From Symbiodinium kawagutii (lineage: Eukaryota; Sar; Dinophyceae; Suessiales; Symbiodiniaceae): 64,000 nucleotides of DNA. Location: positions 209,968 through 273,967 of the forward strand of contig VSDK01012280.1 of assembly GCA_009767595.1 (NCBI GenBank). The letters are read 5' to 3'. Shown in pieces: positions 13,101 through 26,900 of this stretch (its first letter is position 1; every line of letters starts with the position of its first letter). A program made the position numbers and the translations under genes. A model generated the notes under the pieces. The model made no database searches. It was not told the DNA's origin and saw only the letters and a list, made by a program, of their open reading frames with translations.

Positions 13101-16100
13101 ACAGTAGGAGGGATCGCCGTAATCCATCGTAGGCATACTTATAGATTATCCAGCACAACGGAATGGCAAAAATCGGAATATCTGTCATTCGACGCTTGAA
13201 GCCAGCTTCCCGCCTTTTTTGTTCAGTCAACCAGCACAGGGGTAATTCATGTACAGACAGCATTTTTGATTGTTTTCCCTGCGTGGCAGATGCCACGATG
13301 TTGCACAGATCATCATCAGATCATCTCGCATTACGAGTCATCAAAGAGTACCATGACATACATTGACATACCATGTACAAGGCTTTCTTACGTTTCCTAA
13401 CATTTTTGCGCTTTTGATTGCTATTGGCCTATCTATTTATCATCTCGCTTAACCTGAGCTGGCAATGAAATGGATGATTTAACTCTGCCGAAAATGTGGT
13501 GATTCTCTAGCCAGGTGCAGCAAGAGACCCCTGGATAGCGGCGCTGAGGACAGTTTCAATGGTCCCAACGATCGGATGTCATGGTCCAGCATCGCCAGTG
13601 GCTACGAGCCAGTGCCTTGGTCGCGCAGCTGCGCGGCGCCGTCAACTGATAGGATCTGAGGGGTCAACGGTCCAACGTTCTCAGAGATCAAACTTCAGCA
13701 TGGTGACGTTTTTGATCAAACAGGTGGCCGGTTTGCAACAATTGTTCATTGGCATCAAAGTCCTAAGTCTGATCCGTTTGGGTCACCCATTTTGGGGGCC
13801 GCTGCTGGTGGCCAACTGCCCTGGGTCACCTGAGGACATGCCCATCAAAGTGATCTCGCGAGACGTGCCTGCTGCTCCGACTCCGCCGCTTGGATAGTCT
13901 TCCAGGGATGCGTGGAGGATGACCTACCGTTCCATGAAGAGAAGCTGCGTTTTCTTTTCTTTATGCACTTACAGATCCATGTAGATCTCACATAGATCCA
14001 TACATATGGGTATATGTTCGCCGTCGCCACACACTCACCTGTCGTTTGTGTCATGTGCATTTCGTGTGGCAGGTGGTGGGAGTTTGAACACTTTTTGTCA
14101 ATTTTGGGGCTTTGTGTCCAAAACTCCACCGGTGAGTGGCGCACTGCTGTTTTGACATGGCAGGCGTGGCCGTGTTCGTGTCTTTTCTGATTCATCGCCA
14201 CTGCGGGAGCATATCACATTATCACCATGTTTTGTCTAGGTATCCGCATGTTAACGTTCGCTTGCACTTGTTTCATGAAGTTGATGCTACGTTGTGGATG
14301 GGGGTGGGGTGGGGTGGGGCATATTAACGTTCGCTTGCACTTGGTTCATGAAGTTGATGCTACGTTGTGGATCCTGTTGGGTCATGTTTGTTCATTATCA
14401 TTCGTCCACATCATGAACATGCTCTCACGCACGTTTAAATATTCACTATCATATATTTACACATATATATCAAAAACGCGATGCGACGTTTCGGTCACAT
14501 CGGACGTTGTCCTTCCAAGGTCAAGAAACAAACTAAACATGTACATGTGTTGAGTTCAGCTGCGCTCCACCGCAGGCTTGGTCTGGATACAGTCTTGAAA
14601 TGTCTTGAACGCATGCGCAATGTATAGGAAAGCCTGTGCCTCTGGACCCGTGAAGCAATTGCCAAGCGATTGTTTCAACACAGACTGTCTGCAATGTGCG
14701 CACGTCAACGAGGCATGAACAGAAGTGCAAATAGAGCTGCGGCCACCACTTTTGCATCGCCAACCGACGGCAAATGTCTTCCCCTGCGCCTATATATTTA
14801 TATATATATATATATAGATGAGTATATGTAAACATATAGGTTTATCATGATGGTCATGGGGTCACTACCTCTACTCCACCAAAGGCCACCACTGGATCCA
14901 GAGGTAAGTCTCTGTAGCTGGGCTCAGATGGGAATGACCGTCGCGGTCCTTGGGAGCCGCGGCCGTTGTGAGTTGTGATGCTTGAATTGTGCACGAACTT
15001 GAGTAGACATCAGCACTCATCACCGTTTGCCATCACAAACGATATTATGAATCATTAGTGACCATCATTATCAACCATCCTGGTGAACCATCATTATCAA
15101 CCATCATTATGAACATTTATTCACGATCATTACTCACATTTATGAACCATCATTACTAAGCATCAATAGTTTAGCCCAAACAATTTGAGCGAGCACCAGC
15201 TGGGCTCAGGCCACTGAAGCCGGCCCTGAAGGGCTCGCTGCCAGCGCCTTCCATTGGCTCCCAACGGCATGGCCGACGCTTGGCGAAGTTCGCTGAGGGC
15301 CACGGTCATGATTAACCGAGCTGCCCTGGGGTCCCACCATCTTCCAGATACTTCCACGCATCATAGGGGTGCGATTTGGAAGAGGGTTGTAGAAAATGTA
15401 GAAGTACTCATTGAAGCTTTCATTTTTCAAAACCGGCGCTTAAGCTGTTAAGCTATGCTAACCTACTGCAACTATTCAGCGGTCAAGCGACTAAACAACT
15501 TAAGCAACTTTACACTTTCCTTCAATGCCTTGACAGCTGAACAGCGCGTTTTCCCGGCTTCAGAGCTTTACAGCTCACTTCAACGGCTTATCTTTACGGC
15601 TTATGAACTTGACAGCTGAGTTCAACGGTTTCAGAGCTTGGCGGCCTATTGCTAGCAGTTAAACAGTTTTGGTAGCTTATTTTGACCGCTTCACAAGTTC
15701 TTTAACCGCTTAGTAGCTTAATAAACAGCTTGTAACAGTTTGATGGCTGGGTTTGCCGACTGCTGACCTCCTGCAAGCTGCAAGGGAGTACAAGCTACGA
15801 GATGCATCTGTTTCCGGTAGCAACTTGAAAAATTCGGCTGGTCTCGAAGTCTTCGAGTCTTCGAGGTTGAGTTTTATGATCCCGAATTAATGCTTTGCAA
15901 GTTGGGGAGTCGCAAGTTGCTATGACTGTTTATGATTGCGGGGGCTTCCATGCAAACTTGGGTGCCTTATTGCAGTTGATCGATGTGATGCAATTTTGCA
16001 CAGAGGGGTCGAGTGGGGTATTTGTTTTGAAGCCCGCCAGTCGTAAATCAGTTGAATTGGGGTTGAGCACAGGCAAGTTGGAGGTACGTTGAAACATTTG

Positions 16101-19100
16101 CGAGGGTAACCGGACACAGTCGCTTTGAAAACCATTGAACCAACTGAGCAAGGTCTATACTGTAATTGATACAGGGTCCAATTTTTTTGGCTGCAAAGGT
16201 TGGGTGTCCAACAGTTGCAATCGCTGGCATTAAACTTTAGGTCGAGATAGATCAAGATTCCCTACTCCTTGATGCTCCTTGTGCTTGTGGGTTTGGCACA
16301 AGGGATGCCCTCCTCTGAAACCCCAGTGGCTTTCCCCACGGTCGCTCAGGAGGGGAAACTTGCCGCTTGGCTGATCGCCGGCTTGGGGGAGCTACCCATA
16401 TCTACCCGCTGTTTCCGGACAAGCCCACATAGACATGGTTGTGGGTCAATATCGGAGGGGTGGGCGAGCATCCCGACAAAGACTAGCTTTGTTATTCCTG
16501 GGATGTTCACTGGTGTCACCCCAAATGTTGAGGCCATTCCATTGATTATGATGTGAAAGTTTTGCATTTTTTGATGCGCGCTCAATGGGACAGCAAAATT
16601 GTCACGTAGCAGCAACGCATTCACATCAATTTCGGAAGTTTAGTCGCAAATAGTCGGGCAATAACTAATCAATTCAAACATTCCCACAACAAACATGATC
16701 CCAAAATAGTATAAAATAGTATCAATAACACATCCAAACGAGGTAGATCCAAAACATTCCCTTAAAATCACGAATGGAATCCTTTAGCATCAAAGGCCAT
16801 GGTGGGAGCTACCCAAGTCATCGAAACGCAGGACACGACTTTCATTCCAGGCCACCGATTCTCCTTTGAATCCACTCTCCTGGGTCAATCTGCACATGTG
16901 TATGGCCTTTCATACTAGGCGTGTGATGCATATATATATATATATGCATACATTGTATATGCATATAAGCACAGGTACTGATGTATCAGGCTTGCACGCA
17001 AAATCGAAGGGGTCTATGGGTTGATTTTGTTTGATTTTGCAAGCCATGGTCGTAGCAATGGCCCAGTGAAGGGGTTATTGTCTTGCTGGAAATCCTATCC
17101 CTGACCCAGGTCCAACTTATCCCATCCGCGCCTGAGGCACACCGTGCCCCTTTTTCTGGAAGCCGTCTGGGTGCATCGAGGGCCGAGCTTGCCTTTTTTG
17201 TGCCTCGGAAAATTGAGGGCTCTGATCGGAGCGGAGCTGCAGCTCCTTTCAAGGGCCAACACCTTTGCAGAAGACCAATTTATTCGGGTGTAAACCCTTT
17301 GGAGTTGCCGGTCATTTCACGCAGCATTTGAACGAGTGCCAAGTTCTTTAAGGACAGTGCAACTCTTCATTGTGTTGGGACCAGCTTGGATTTCAACGTG
17401 CGGAATTTGTGGGTCGAGTTGCAAGAGCGTATCCCTGCGGCGAACCAGCGTGGTTAGCACCCACAATCCCACCGTGAATCTATCAAAAAGGCTCTCAAAA
17501 CGTGTATCTAATCATTTAATCCATCAAACAATCACCACAAATCACCAGAAATCACCAGAAATCACCAGAAATCACCGGAAATCACCACGAATCACCAGAA
17601 ATGACGAGAAATCATCAGAAACCATCAGAAATCAGCATGAAAATATATGAAAATGCTGAAACCCACCCTGTGCTGAGGCCATTTGTGCCCGGAGCAAGCT
17701 CCGGCCGCAAGCCCGGGAGCTTGCAGCACCTGGAACGGAACACGATGGGAGTGAGGAAGGCTGGGGAAGGCTTGGGACACTTGTTTTTTAAATCGGGAAA
17801 CTGGTTGGTTGTAGAGTTATCCGCTCTATATTTCGGAATGGTTGGTTGATGAAGGGATGGCGAAACTGACCAACAGCAATGGTAACAGGTGCAACTAGTA
17901 ATTCTCCCATCATTCAAAATTTCAAAGCAGAACAGCTTATGGATGATTCAATCTGGTTTCTCCCATCATTCATGAATAACTCCCCCATCAACAGCCATAG
18001 GAGAACAGCACTACCAGATCAGGCCATGTCCCATTAGGGAGAATAACCGTGTACAGCAGCGGAGATCCACTTACTTTCGCAGTTTCAGCAGCGGGCCTCG
18101 ATTTCGCAGCCCAGAAGCAGCATTCCTGGCGGGTCTGCAGCTGGGGGGCCATGACTCATGCGTCAACAAGCCATGGTTACCGTTTATAATATGATGGTTT
18201 TTCGAAATCAGGGGACACCCCAAATTGGTTGGTTTATCACTACAAAGGCTTAACAGTGGCTTAACATTGGATGATTTTTTGGGGTGCCCCCTGTTGGAGA
18301 AACACTCATATCTATTGATGCATGTCATAGTTGACAAATGCAGAGAGGTGAACAGCCCAAGAATGCACTAAGGATTCGGTACACTTGTTTATAGACACCA
18401 CCAGGGAAACCAGAGAAACCCAGATATGTTTGGGACCATTTATAGATGTACCCGCCAGCATATATCATGGCTATCTCAACGTGGACTGAGGTGCCTACAA
18501 TGGCAGCAAGCGGGTTGAGGCCAGCGCCTCTCCATGGTCACCGATGATGCTGAGCCTTTGGTAAACTATGCTCGTGGAAATCACAGAATTTATACAGGGC
18601 TGATCTCACGAATAAGCCAATTGTACCCCAGTTACTGCCCCAGTTGTCATCCACTGTCCAATTATGGTAACAAGCCAACCATTTTTTGGGCTTCCCCATT
18701 TTGAGAACCCTCCAATATGGTTAAAGGCTAATTGGGCGTTTAAAAAGGTTGCAATTTCAACTTCTGGGTTCGTTCGCTGGAGGAGCAGCCTGACTGGGGA
18801 CGGTTATATGATCGTGATCCATGTTGTTTCACATTGACAAAAGACTTTCACGAGAAATCCCTGCTAATCTATCCCCAAACATGGATGATTTATCGCCGTG
18901 TTACTTACGGTTATTAACGACGATTAGTGCTCATGGGGATAAAAGACCCCCGGTACATGTAGATGCAAATAGCTTGTGCCCTTGTGCTTTGTTCCCAACT
19001 ATGGGAGGTTTATTTGTATGGATCATGAATGATGCTTGATGAGGATTGATCAAATATTCAACAATGCCGGCTGATGATGATGATGATGATGGCTAGTGGT

Positions 19101-20637
19101 GATCAAGGATGGTTGATCTTGATTAATGCTAGGCAAGGATCGGGATTCAATGGTCAATCCTGTGGCTCGTGCTGTGAACTGGTGACTTGCCGGTCGCGAA
19201 TCATCGAACTTGGAATCCTTCATTGATTTGTTCGCGCTGACCACAGATAATTCCATGGATTGTGTAAATCTGGGCATTCTCTGGATCTGGTACTGTCGTA
19301 CTAAGGGATTGACCATAATGAGTTGAGATGAATTTGGAACGCGGGATTGAACTCGGAGCAACTGCTCATATCAAGAAACTCCCCAACTGTGAGACCTGCC
19401 GTTTTTCAACGCCTAAAGTGACTGGGGGTGGGGCTCCACCCAACCAGCAAGGCCTTGACTGTTGGGAGACCATGATCTCACGGCCGCCCAATAAAAAGAG
19501 CATTGCTATCTAACATAGTCATAGCTATGCGTATTTGAAAACATATTTTACTTTACAGTAATGTACCCAAATAGATGCGTTCATCTTGAAAAACATTTTG
19601 CAGAAATGTGCACATATTTACACAGATATTTATTTAAGGAAGTTGCGAGACGAAAGTTCCGTGTTACGAATGTTCACAATCTCACACAACCACTATGTCA
19701 CAACCACTATTGCACAACGATTAGTTCATGACCATTACCTACAAACCACTATTTCACAACGACTATTTGACAACCACTACTTCATGACCACTACTTCACA
19801 ACGACTATTGACAACGATTAGTTGACAACCACTACTTCACAACGACTATTTCACAACCATTACTTCATGACTACTGCTTCACAACGACTATTTGACAACC
19901 ACTACTTCACAACGACTGTTTGACAACGACTATTTGACAACCACTACTGCCCAACTAGCTACTTCACAACGACTATTTGACAACGACTATTTGACAACCA
20001 CTGCTTCATGACCACGACTAGGTGAAAAAAAATAAATGAAGGAAGTCTCGCACGACAGCTTCGTGTCGGAGACGATCTGTGTGACTGTTGTCACTTTTTG
20101 AAAGCTGACAAATTCAAAAATGAAGGAAGTCTCGCACGACAGCTTCGTGTCGGAGACGATCTGTGTGACTGTTGTCACTTTTTGAAAGCTGACAAATTCA
20201 AAAATGAAGGAAGTCTCGCACGACAGCTTCGTGTCGGAGACGATCTGTGTGACTGTTGTCACTTTTTGAAAGCTGACAAATTCAAAAATGAAGGAAGTCT
20301 CGCACGACAGCTTCGTGTCGGAGACGATCTGTGTGACTGTTGTCACTTTTTGAAAGCTGACAAATTCAAAAATGAAGGAAGTCTCGCACGACAGCTTCGT
20401 GTCGGAGACGATCTGTGTGACTGTTGTCACTTGTTCTTGTTTTGGTTGCTTCTGGCTTCTTCTGGCTGCTTCCGGCTGCTTCTGGCTGCTTCTGTCCGGC
20501 TGCTTCTGTCCGGCTGCTTTTGGCTGCTTTTGATTGCTTCTTTTGGCTGCTTTTGGCTTCTTTTCCCTGCTTTTGGCTGCTTCTGGCTGCTTCTGGCTGC
20601 TTCTGGCTGCTTTTGGCTGCTCCTGGCTGCTTTTGGC

Positions 20638-20674
<37 letters not shown>

Positions 20675-20904
20675 CCTTTCGCTGCGACGTTATAGGCATT
20701 CGATGGCTTCGGAAATTATAGGCGCGATTTTTCAGATTATAGTGAAACAACCTTGGAAACTTCCGCCCTTGGCTTGCCCGGGTATTACACATAGGTATAT
20801 TTTGTATATAAAGGTAATATATACATCAATAAACAGATAAATAAATAAATAGATATATTTATATTACATGTGTGCATATATATATATAACAGCAACAACA
20901 ACAG

Positions 20905-20935
<31 letters not shown>

Positions 20936-23900
20936 AACAATAATAATAATAGTAATAGTAATAGTAATAGTAATAGTAATAACTATAATAGTAATAATAA
21001 TAGTAATAAAAATAACAATTAATAAAATGACAATGATAAAAATAACAATGATAATAGCAATAGTAATAATAATGGTAAAAATAGTAATGATAGTCAAAAT
21101 AAAAACAATAGTGATTGACAGGCTTCGCACACCGGCGATGCCCAAAGAGGATGATAGTTTTTCGAGGTTCTCTGGTGACAAAAAAACGTATTATTTACCA
21201 CGGTTCTAATCGTTGCAAGCAAAAAACATTGTAAATACCAATAGTTTTTGCGAAAAAGCGGTCAAAACCATGGTATTTACAGTGTTTTTCAAAAACCATG
21301 GTATTTACAGCGTTTTTTTTTGCCCTTTCAAAAACATCGGTATTTACACGTTTTTTCATTTTCAAAACATTTTTTCTTTGAGGCCAATTTGCAAAAAAAA
21401 ACTGCAAAAAACCCTCTAAACTACAAGGTTTTGCCACGCGCCCTAGTCCCAAAAAACAGCAAAAAACCATCCCAACCCTCCACAATTCCGACCTTGTGCA
21501 GCGACGAGATTGTTTTCACCAGCTTATTGTTTTTTTTTCCGTTTTTTACCGCGCCTCATTTTTCACAAAAATCCTTATCCCCACCCAATTTAAGGATTTT
21601 GTCAAAATTCTCCCCATCCTCGTTTTCCCGATTTTTGCGCAGTCCAAGGCTCAAAAATGGCTGGAAATGCAGGCGAGAACGTCGTTTTTTAAGATCGCGC
21701 AAAAACCCATCAAAAAAGGGTCGGCGGCAGAGGGGCGCACCCGGTATAGCAAGCTAGGGCTTGGTTTGCCCAGAGCCGGTGGCATCGCCGGATTTAAATC
21801 GCTTGCGTTTCGGGCCATTTTTGAGCTTTGCAGGGCACAAAAATCGGGAAAACGAGGATGGGGAGAATTTTGACAAAATTTTTAAATTGGGTGGGGATAA
21901 GGACTTTTGTGAAAAATGAGGCGCGGTAAAAAACGGAAAAAAAATAATAAGTTGGTGAAAAAAAATCTCGTCGCTGCACAAGGTCGGAACTGTGGAGGGT
22001 TGGGGGTGGTTTTTTGCTGTTTTTTGGGACTAGGGCGCGTGGCAAAACCTTGTAATTTAGAGGGTTTTTGCAATTTTTTTTTGCAATTTGGCCTCAAAGA
22101 AAAAATGTTTTCAAAATGAAAAAACGTGTAAATAGCAATGTTTTTGAAGGGGCAAAAAAAACATTGTAAATACCATGGTTTTAAAAAAACACTGTAAACA
22201 CCATGGTTTTGGCCAATTTTTCACAAAAAATATTGGTATTTGTAGTGATTTTTGCTTGCAGCGATGGAAAAGCGTGGTAAATAATACGTTTTTTGTCACC
22301 AGAGCACCCCGAAAAAAATAGCATCCCCTTTGGGCATCGCCGGTGTGCGAAGCCTGTCAATATATGTAAAGGAATAGGTTCACGCCCAAGTGCCGCCGGC
22401 CCCCTTTTAGAAGAGTTTGGGCTTGCAATGGCAGAGATGGGATCTGAGGCTTTCCAAGGCAATTCACCAAATTAACGCCAGTTGTTACAAACCGGGTGCA
22501 GTCCTTGCTCTCACCAGCTCCTATAAAAGGGAGTCCGCAGCACCTGGGCGCGAGCCAATTCTATAGTTCCTGCAGGTTTGCAGTGGTTTGAGTTCCAGCG
22601 GTGAGCTGGCTTCCATTGTGCCTAGTTGTCTGAGGAAGGTTTGCAGCCGGGCAAACGCAAAGGCTAGGCCCGTATAACATGTGCTGCTGGCGTGCTCCTG
22701 CAGGTTTGCAATGGCTTGGTTTCCAACGGTGGGCTGGCTTCCACTGCGCTTAGTTGTCTGAGGAGGGTTTGCAGCCGGGCAAATGCAAAGGCTAGGCCCG
22801 TATTACATTTGCTGTTGGCGTGCTCCTGCAGGTTTGCAATGGCCTGAGTTCCAGCGGCTAGCTGGCTTCCACTGTGCCTAGTTGTCTGAGGAGGGTTTGC
22901 AGCCGGGCAAACGCAAAGGCTAGGCCCGTATAACATTTGCTGTTGGCCTGCTCCTGCAGGTTTGCAGTGGCCTGAGTTCCAGCGGCTAGCTGGCTTCCAC
23001 TGTGCCTAGTTGTCTGAGGAGGGTTTGCAGCCGGGCAAACGCAAAGGCTAGGCCCGTATAACATTTGTTGTTGGCTTGTTGCTGCAGGTTTGCAGCGGCC
23101 TGAGTTCCAGCGGCTACTTGGCTCCCAGTCTGAGGACGGTTTGCAGCCGAGCAAACGCAAAGGGTAGGCCCGTGTAACATTTGCTGTTGGCTTGTTGCAG
23201 GTTTGCAGTGGCCTGAGTTCTAGCGGTGAGCTGGCTTCCATTGCGCCTAGTTGTTTGAGGGGGGTTTGCAGCCGGGCAAAGGCAAAGGTTAGGCTGGTGT
23301 AACATGTGTTGTTGCCCTGCAGCGGTGTGCTGGCTTTCATTGCGCCTAGTTGTCTGTGGAGGGTTTGCAGCCGGGCAAACGCAAAGGCTAGGCCCGTATT
23401 ACATGTGCTGTTGGCGTGCCCCTGCAGGTTTGCAATGGCCTGAGTTCCAGCGGTGAGCTGGCTTCCACTGTGCCTAGTTGTCTGAGGAGGGTTTGCAGCC
23501 GGGCAAACGCAAAGGCTAGGCCCGTATTACATGTGCTGTTGGCGTGCCCCTGCAGGTTTGCAATGGCCTGAGTTCCAGCGGTGAGCTGGCTTCCACTGTG
23601 CCTAGTTGTCTGAGGAGGGTTTGCAGCCGGGCAAACGCAAAGGCTAGGCCCGTATTACATGTGCTGTTGGCGTGCCCCTGCAGGTTTGCAATGGCCTGAG
23701 TTCCAGCGGTGAGCTGGCTTCCACTGTGCCTAGTTGTCTGAGGAGGGTTTGCAGCCGGGCAAACGCAAAGGCTAGGCCCGTATAACATTTGCTGTTGGCC
23801 TGCTCCTGCAGGTTTGCAGGGGCCTGGGTTCCCGACGCCAGCCGAGCAAACGCAAAGGGTAGGCCCGTGTAACATTTGCTGTTGGCTTGTTGCAGGTTTG

Positions 23901-26900
23901 CAGTGGCCTGAGTTCTAGCGGTGAGCTGGCTTCCATTGCGCCTAGTTGTTTGAGGGGGGTTTGCAGCCGGGCAAATTCAAAGGTTAGGCTGGTGTAATGT
24001 AACATGTGTTGTTGCCTTGCAGCGGTGTGCTGGCTTTCATTGCGCCTAGTTGTCTGTGGAGGGTTTGCAGCCGGGCAAACGCAAAGGCTAGGCCCGTATT
24101 ACATGTGCTGTTGGCTTGTTGCTGCAGGTTTGCAATGGCCTGAGTTCCAGCGGCTAGCTGGCTCCCAGTGCGCCTTGTTGTCTGAGGACGGTTTGCAGCC
24201 GAGCAAACGCAAAGGTTAGGCTGGTATAACATGTGTTGTTGCCCTGCTCCTGCAAGTTTGTAATGGCCTGAGTTCCAGCGGTGAGCTGGGTACCATGCGC
24301 CTAGTTGCCTGAGGAGGGTTTGCAGCCGGGCAGACAGAAGGCAACCCGCTTATAACATTGGCATCCATTGCGCCTAGTTGTTTGGGAAGGGTTTTGGCCT
24401 GGGTTCCAGTTGTGAACTGGCTTCCATTGCGGCCCCTATAACTTTGGTGTTGGCCTGCTCCTGCAGGTTGCGGTGAGCTGGCTTCCACTGCGCCTAGTTT
24501 TTGGAGGAAGATTTGCAGCCGGGCAAACGCAAAGGTTCGGCCCTTATAACATGTGCTGTTAGTCTGCTCCTGCAGGTTTGCAATGGCCTGAGTTCCAGCA
24601 GTGAGCTGGCTTCCATTGCGCCTAGGTGTCTGGGAAAGGTTTTCGGCCAGGCAAGTGAGGCCCGTACAACAGTTGCTGCTGGCGTGCTCCTGCAGGTTTG
24701 CAATGGCCTGGGTTCCAGCTGGGAAGGGTTTGTTGTTGTGGATGGCCTTGGCGAGCACGTGCGGCGGTCTGGCTTCCATTGGGGCATGGCTGAAGACATG
24801 TTCTACGCTTCCGGCGGTCCCAGGCTCCGCCCCTGCCTTTGCGTAGGCAGTCCACAGATATATACACATATATATATATATATATGTAAATGTTTATGTA
24901 TTAATTTAGGTTATGCACATTGGTACATAAATAAATAGATACATATAGATATATATATATATATTTAATTGTTTTTAATCAATATATAATTCATGCATTT
25001 AAAATTACATTTATATTTATATATGTATATATATATATATACATACATACATAAACATGAGCACATGCCACAAACACCGCCCCGTCGGTTCCAAACATCA
25101 CCCCACTCCCTGGCCGTAGGCGAGCCCAGTTCCTTTGAGCGACGGTTATGCCAAGTTCGTGGGCGCCCCCGCCGTGTCTGGAGGAGCCGTTGTGGGACCT
25201 TGGTGTGGCCCCACAGCTGGATGTGAGGCAAAGATGGGATATACTCATGGTGAGTTTCGCTAGTTACGGCGTATGCCTGAACGCACCCCTATGCCTATAA
25301 GATCCTTTAACATCCTATCATTAAATTACTTACGGGTAGTTGCCAGTTATTTGGGATGCACATCCAAGCAGTTGAATCAGACCAAAGCTGATTCATCGAC
25401 CGCTAGCCATTCATTAATCATCAGTTGGGCACTATGGGCACCTGGATTTTTCAGTGACTCTTTTGGGGAGAGGGACGTGTTGTGAGCGGTGAAAATTCAA
25501 TAGTTAAGACATAATTTTGAAGGTTTTGTATTGAATATGTTTATATTATGTCTTACCTATTGAATTTTCACCGCTCACAGCAGGTCCCTCTCTTTTTGGG
25601 AAACCCAAGGCGCAATGCGTAACCTTTGAAAGCTTGGGTAGATTGGTTGTAGGATCCTCAACAGACTAACCCAGCAAAAGTTGGCCAGGGATCGTTGCGA
25701 ACGGCATCGTCTCCTAGGGCAGTTCATGAATGGTTGGTACCCTCCCAGAAATGGTGGGAAAGTCTGCAGGAGACCGCTATACTTGGTGGTTTAAACAAGG
25801 CTTTCATATAGACTTTTCCATGAGCCCAGTGACCTCAGTAATTGACCAGTCGCTTGTTACAAAGGATCATAACTTTGCGCACTGGAACTAGGGCTGGAAT
25901 CAGCACTGTGTATTGACATAGCCATTGATAGATCACGGACTTCGAATGCACCAATGGCGACCCACATCCAAGGGCAGTTCTGCATTCTGGATGTGTTGGA
26001 GGGAACTTATATGGTGGTTTCTCAAAATTGGGTCCCCCAAAATTGGTTGGTTTACTAATATACATGGTTAAGATACAGGATGATTAAGGGGTACCCCGGT
26101 ACCCCTATTATTTTGGGAAACCACCGTACTAAGATCTTGGAAGCAGGCAAAGGGATATACGAACACACACACACACCTGCCAAGAATGGACATTAGCGGA
26201 GCAAACATGATGCCGTAAATGAAGATACTCCAAATCAAGGAGCCAGCTTGGTGTATTTCGAGCTAGGGCGTTTTGGCGCTCAAAGATCACCGGATCCAGG
26301 TAGGAGCAATGCTTAGGCCATCGACAAGATCCAAAGGACGGTATCAATGGCTAGTTCATGGTCACTGATGGCTGCTTAAGGGTTAACTAATGGTTAATCA
26401 GAAGTCATTGAGGTTTAATTTCTTATAATGGATGGTAGTTAACGGTCACTGATGGCAAACACTCTCTGCTGGTGAATTTTATGGTCCATCAATGCTTAGT
26501 CAATGCATTTGAACTATTAACCATGAAATTTGTCCACTGAAATTTGCATCGACACTTGACACTTGCGGTGGTGCCCTTGAGGAGTCAGCCAGTCGAAGGA
26601 GCACGAAAAGGCGCGCACAGGATTTTTTTGGAAGACGCCACTCCCACTACTGTAGACCCTGCTGAATTGTCTTGGTTTGTTTGGTTGGGGTGGTTCGTTG
26701 TTTTGGAGAATCAAGCTACTCGCAGGCAACTAGTCTATGCCGTTACAGGGGGCCAGCAGCCGGTGTTGAGCTGGTTATGAGGTTTCCGCTGGGGATGATC
26801 CCAGTGCCGGCTAGTCACGAGCCGGCATTGTTGGTGATTGTCCTCAGTGGTTGTTGCTTGTTCAGGTCATTGAAGTACATAAGTATGATATTGCAGCTAC

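Noticed and set aside
13559..13897. GC-rich 112-codon frame
   Set aside because: No motif, repeat signature or splice-compatible homology could be found, and it lies deep in the DLST intron.
16269..16624. Plus- and minus-strand frames near 16.3-16.6 kb considered as retroelement protease or gag fragments
   Set aside because: The minus frame has some protein-like text ([18 protein letters not shown]) but no active-site motif. The evidence is too weak to call.
20041..20431. CRISPR-like regular spacing
   Set aside because: The whole 84-bp unit is repeated with no variable spacers, and no cas genes are present. The genome is eukaryotic.
20098..20840. Frames of 121-207 codons through the tandem repeats
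   Set aside because: They consist of translated 84-bp units, TGGCTGCTTC units and TTG runs, with poly-Cys, poly-Leu or poly-Gln stretches and no domain.
20868..21209. Ile/Val/Thr-rich frames resembling membrane proteins
   Set aside because: They come from the CAA/TAA/TAG triplet microsatellite.
21248..22119. Overlapping frames with [10 protein letters not shown] on both strands
   Set aside because: The same peptide arises from both arms of the foldback element. This reflects inverted repetition, not genes.
22664..24869. Many minus-strand frames with [19 protein letters not shown] repeats, up to 217 codons
   Set aside because: They are translations of a 128-bp satellite. The period is not a multiple of three, so the same peptide appears in three frames.
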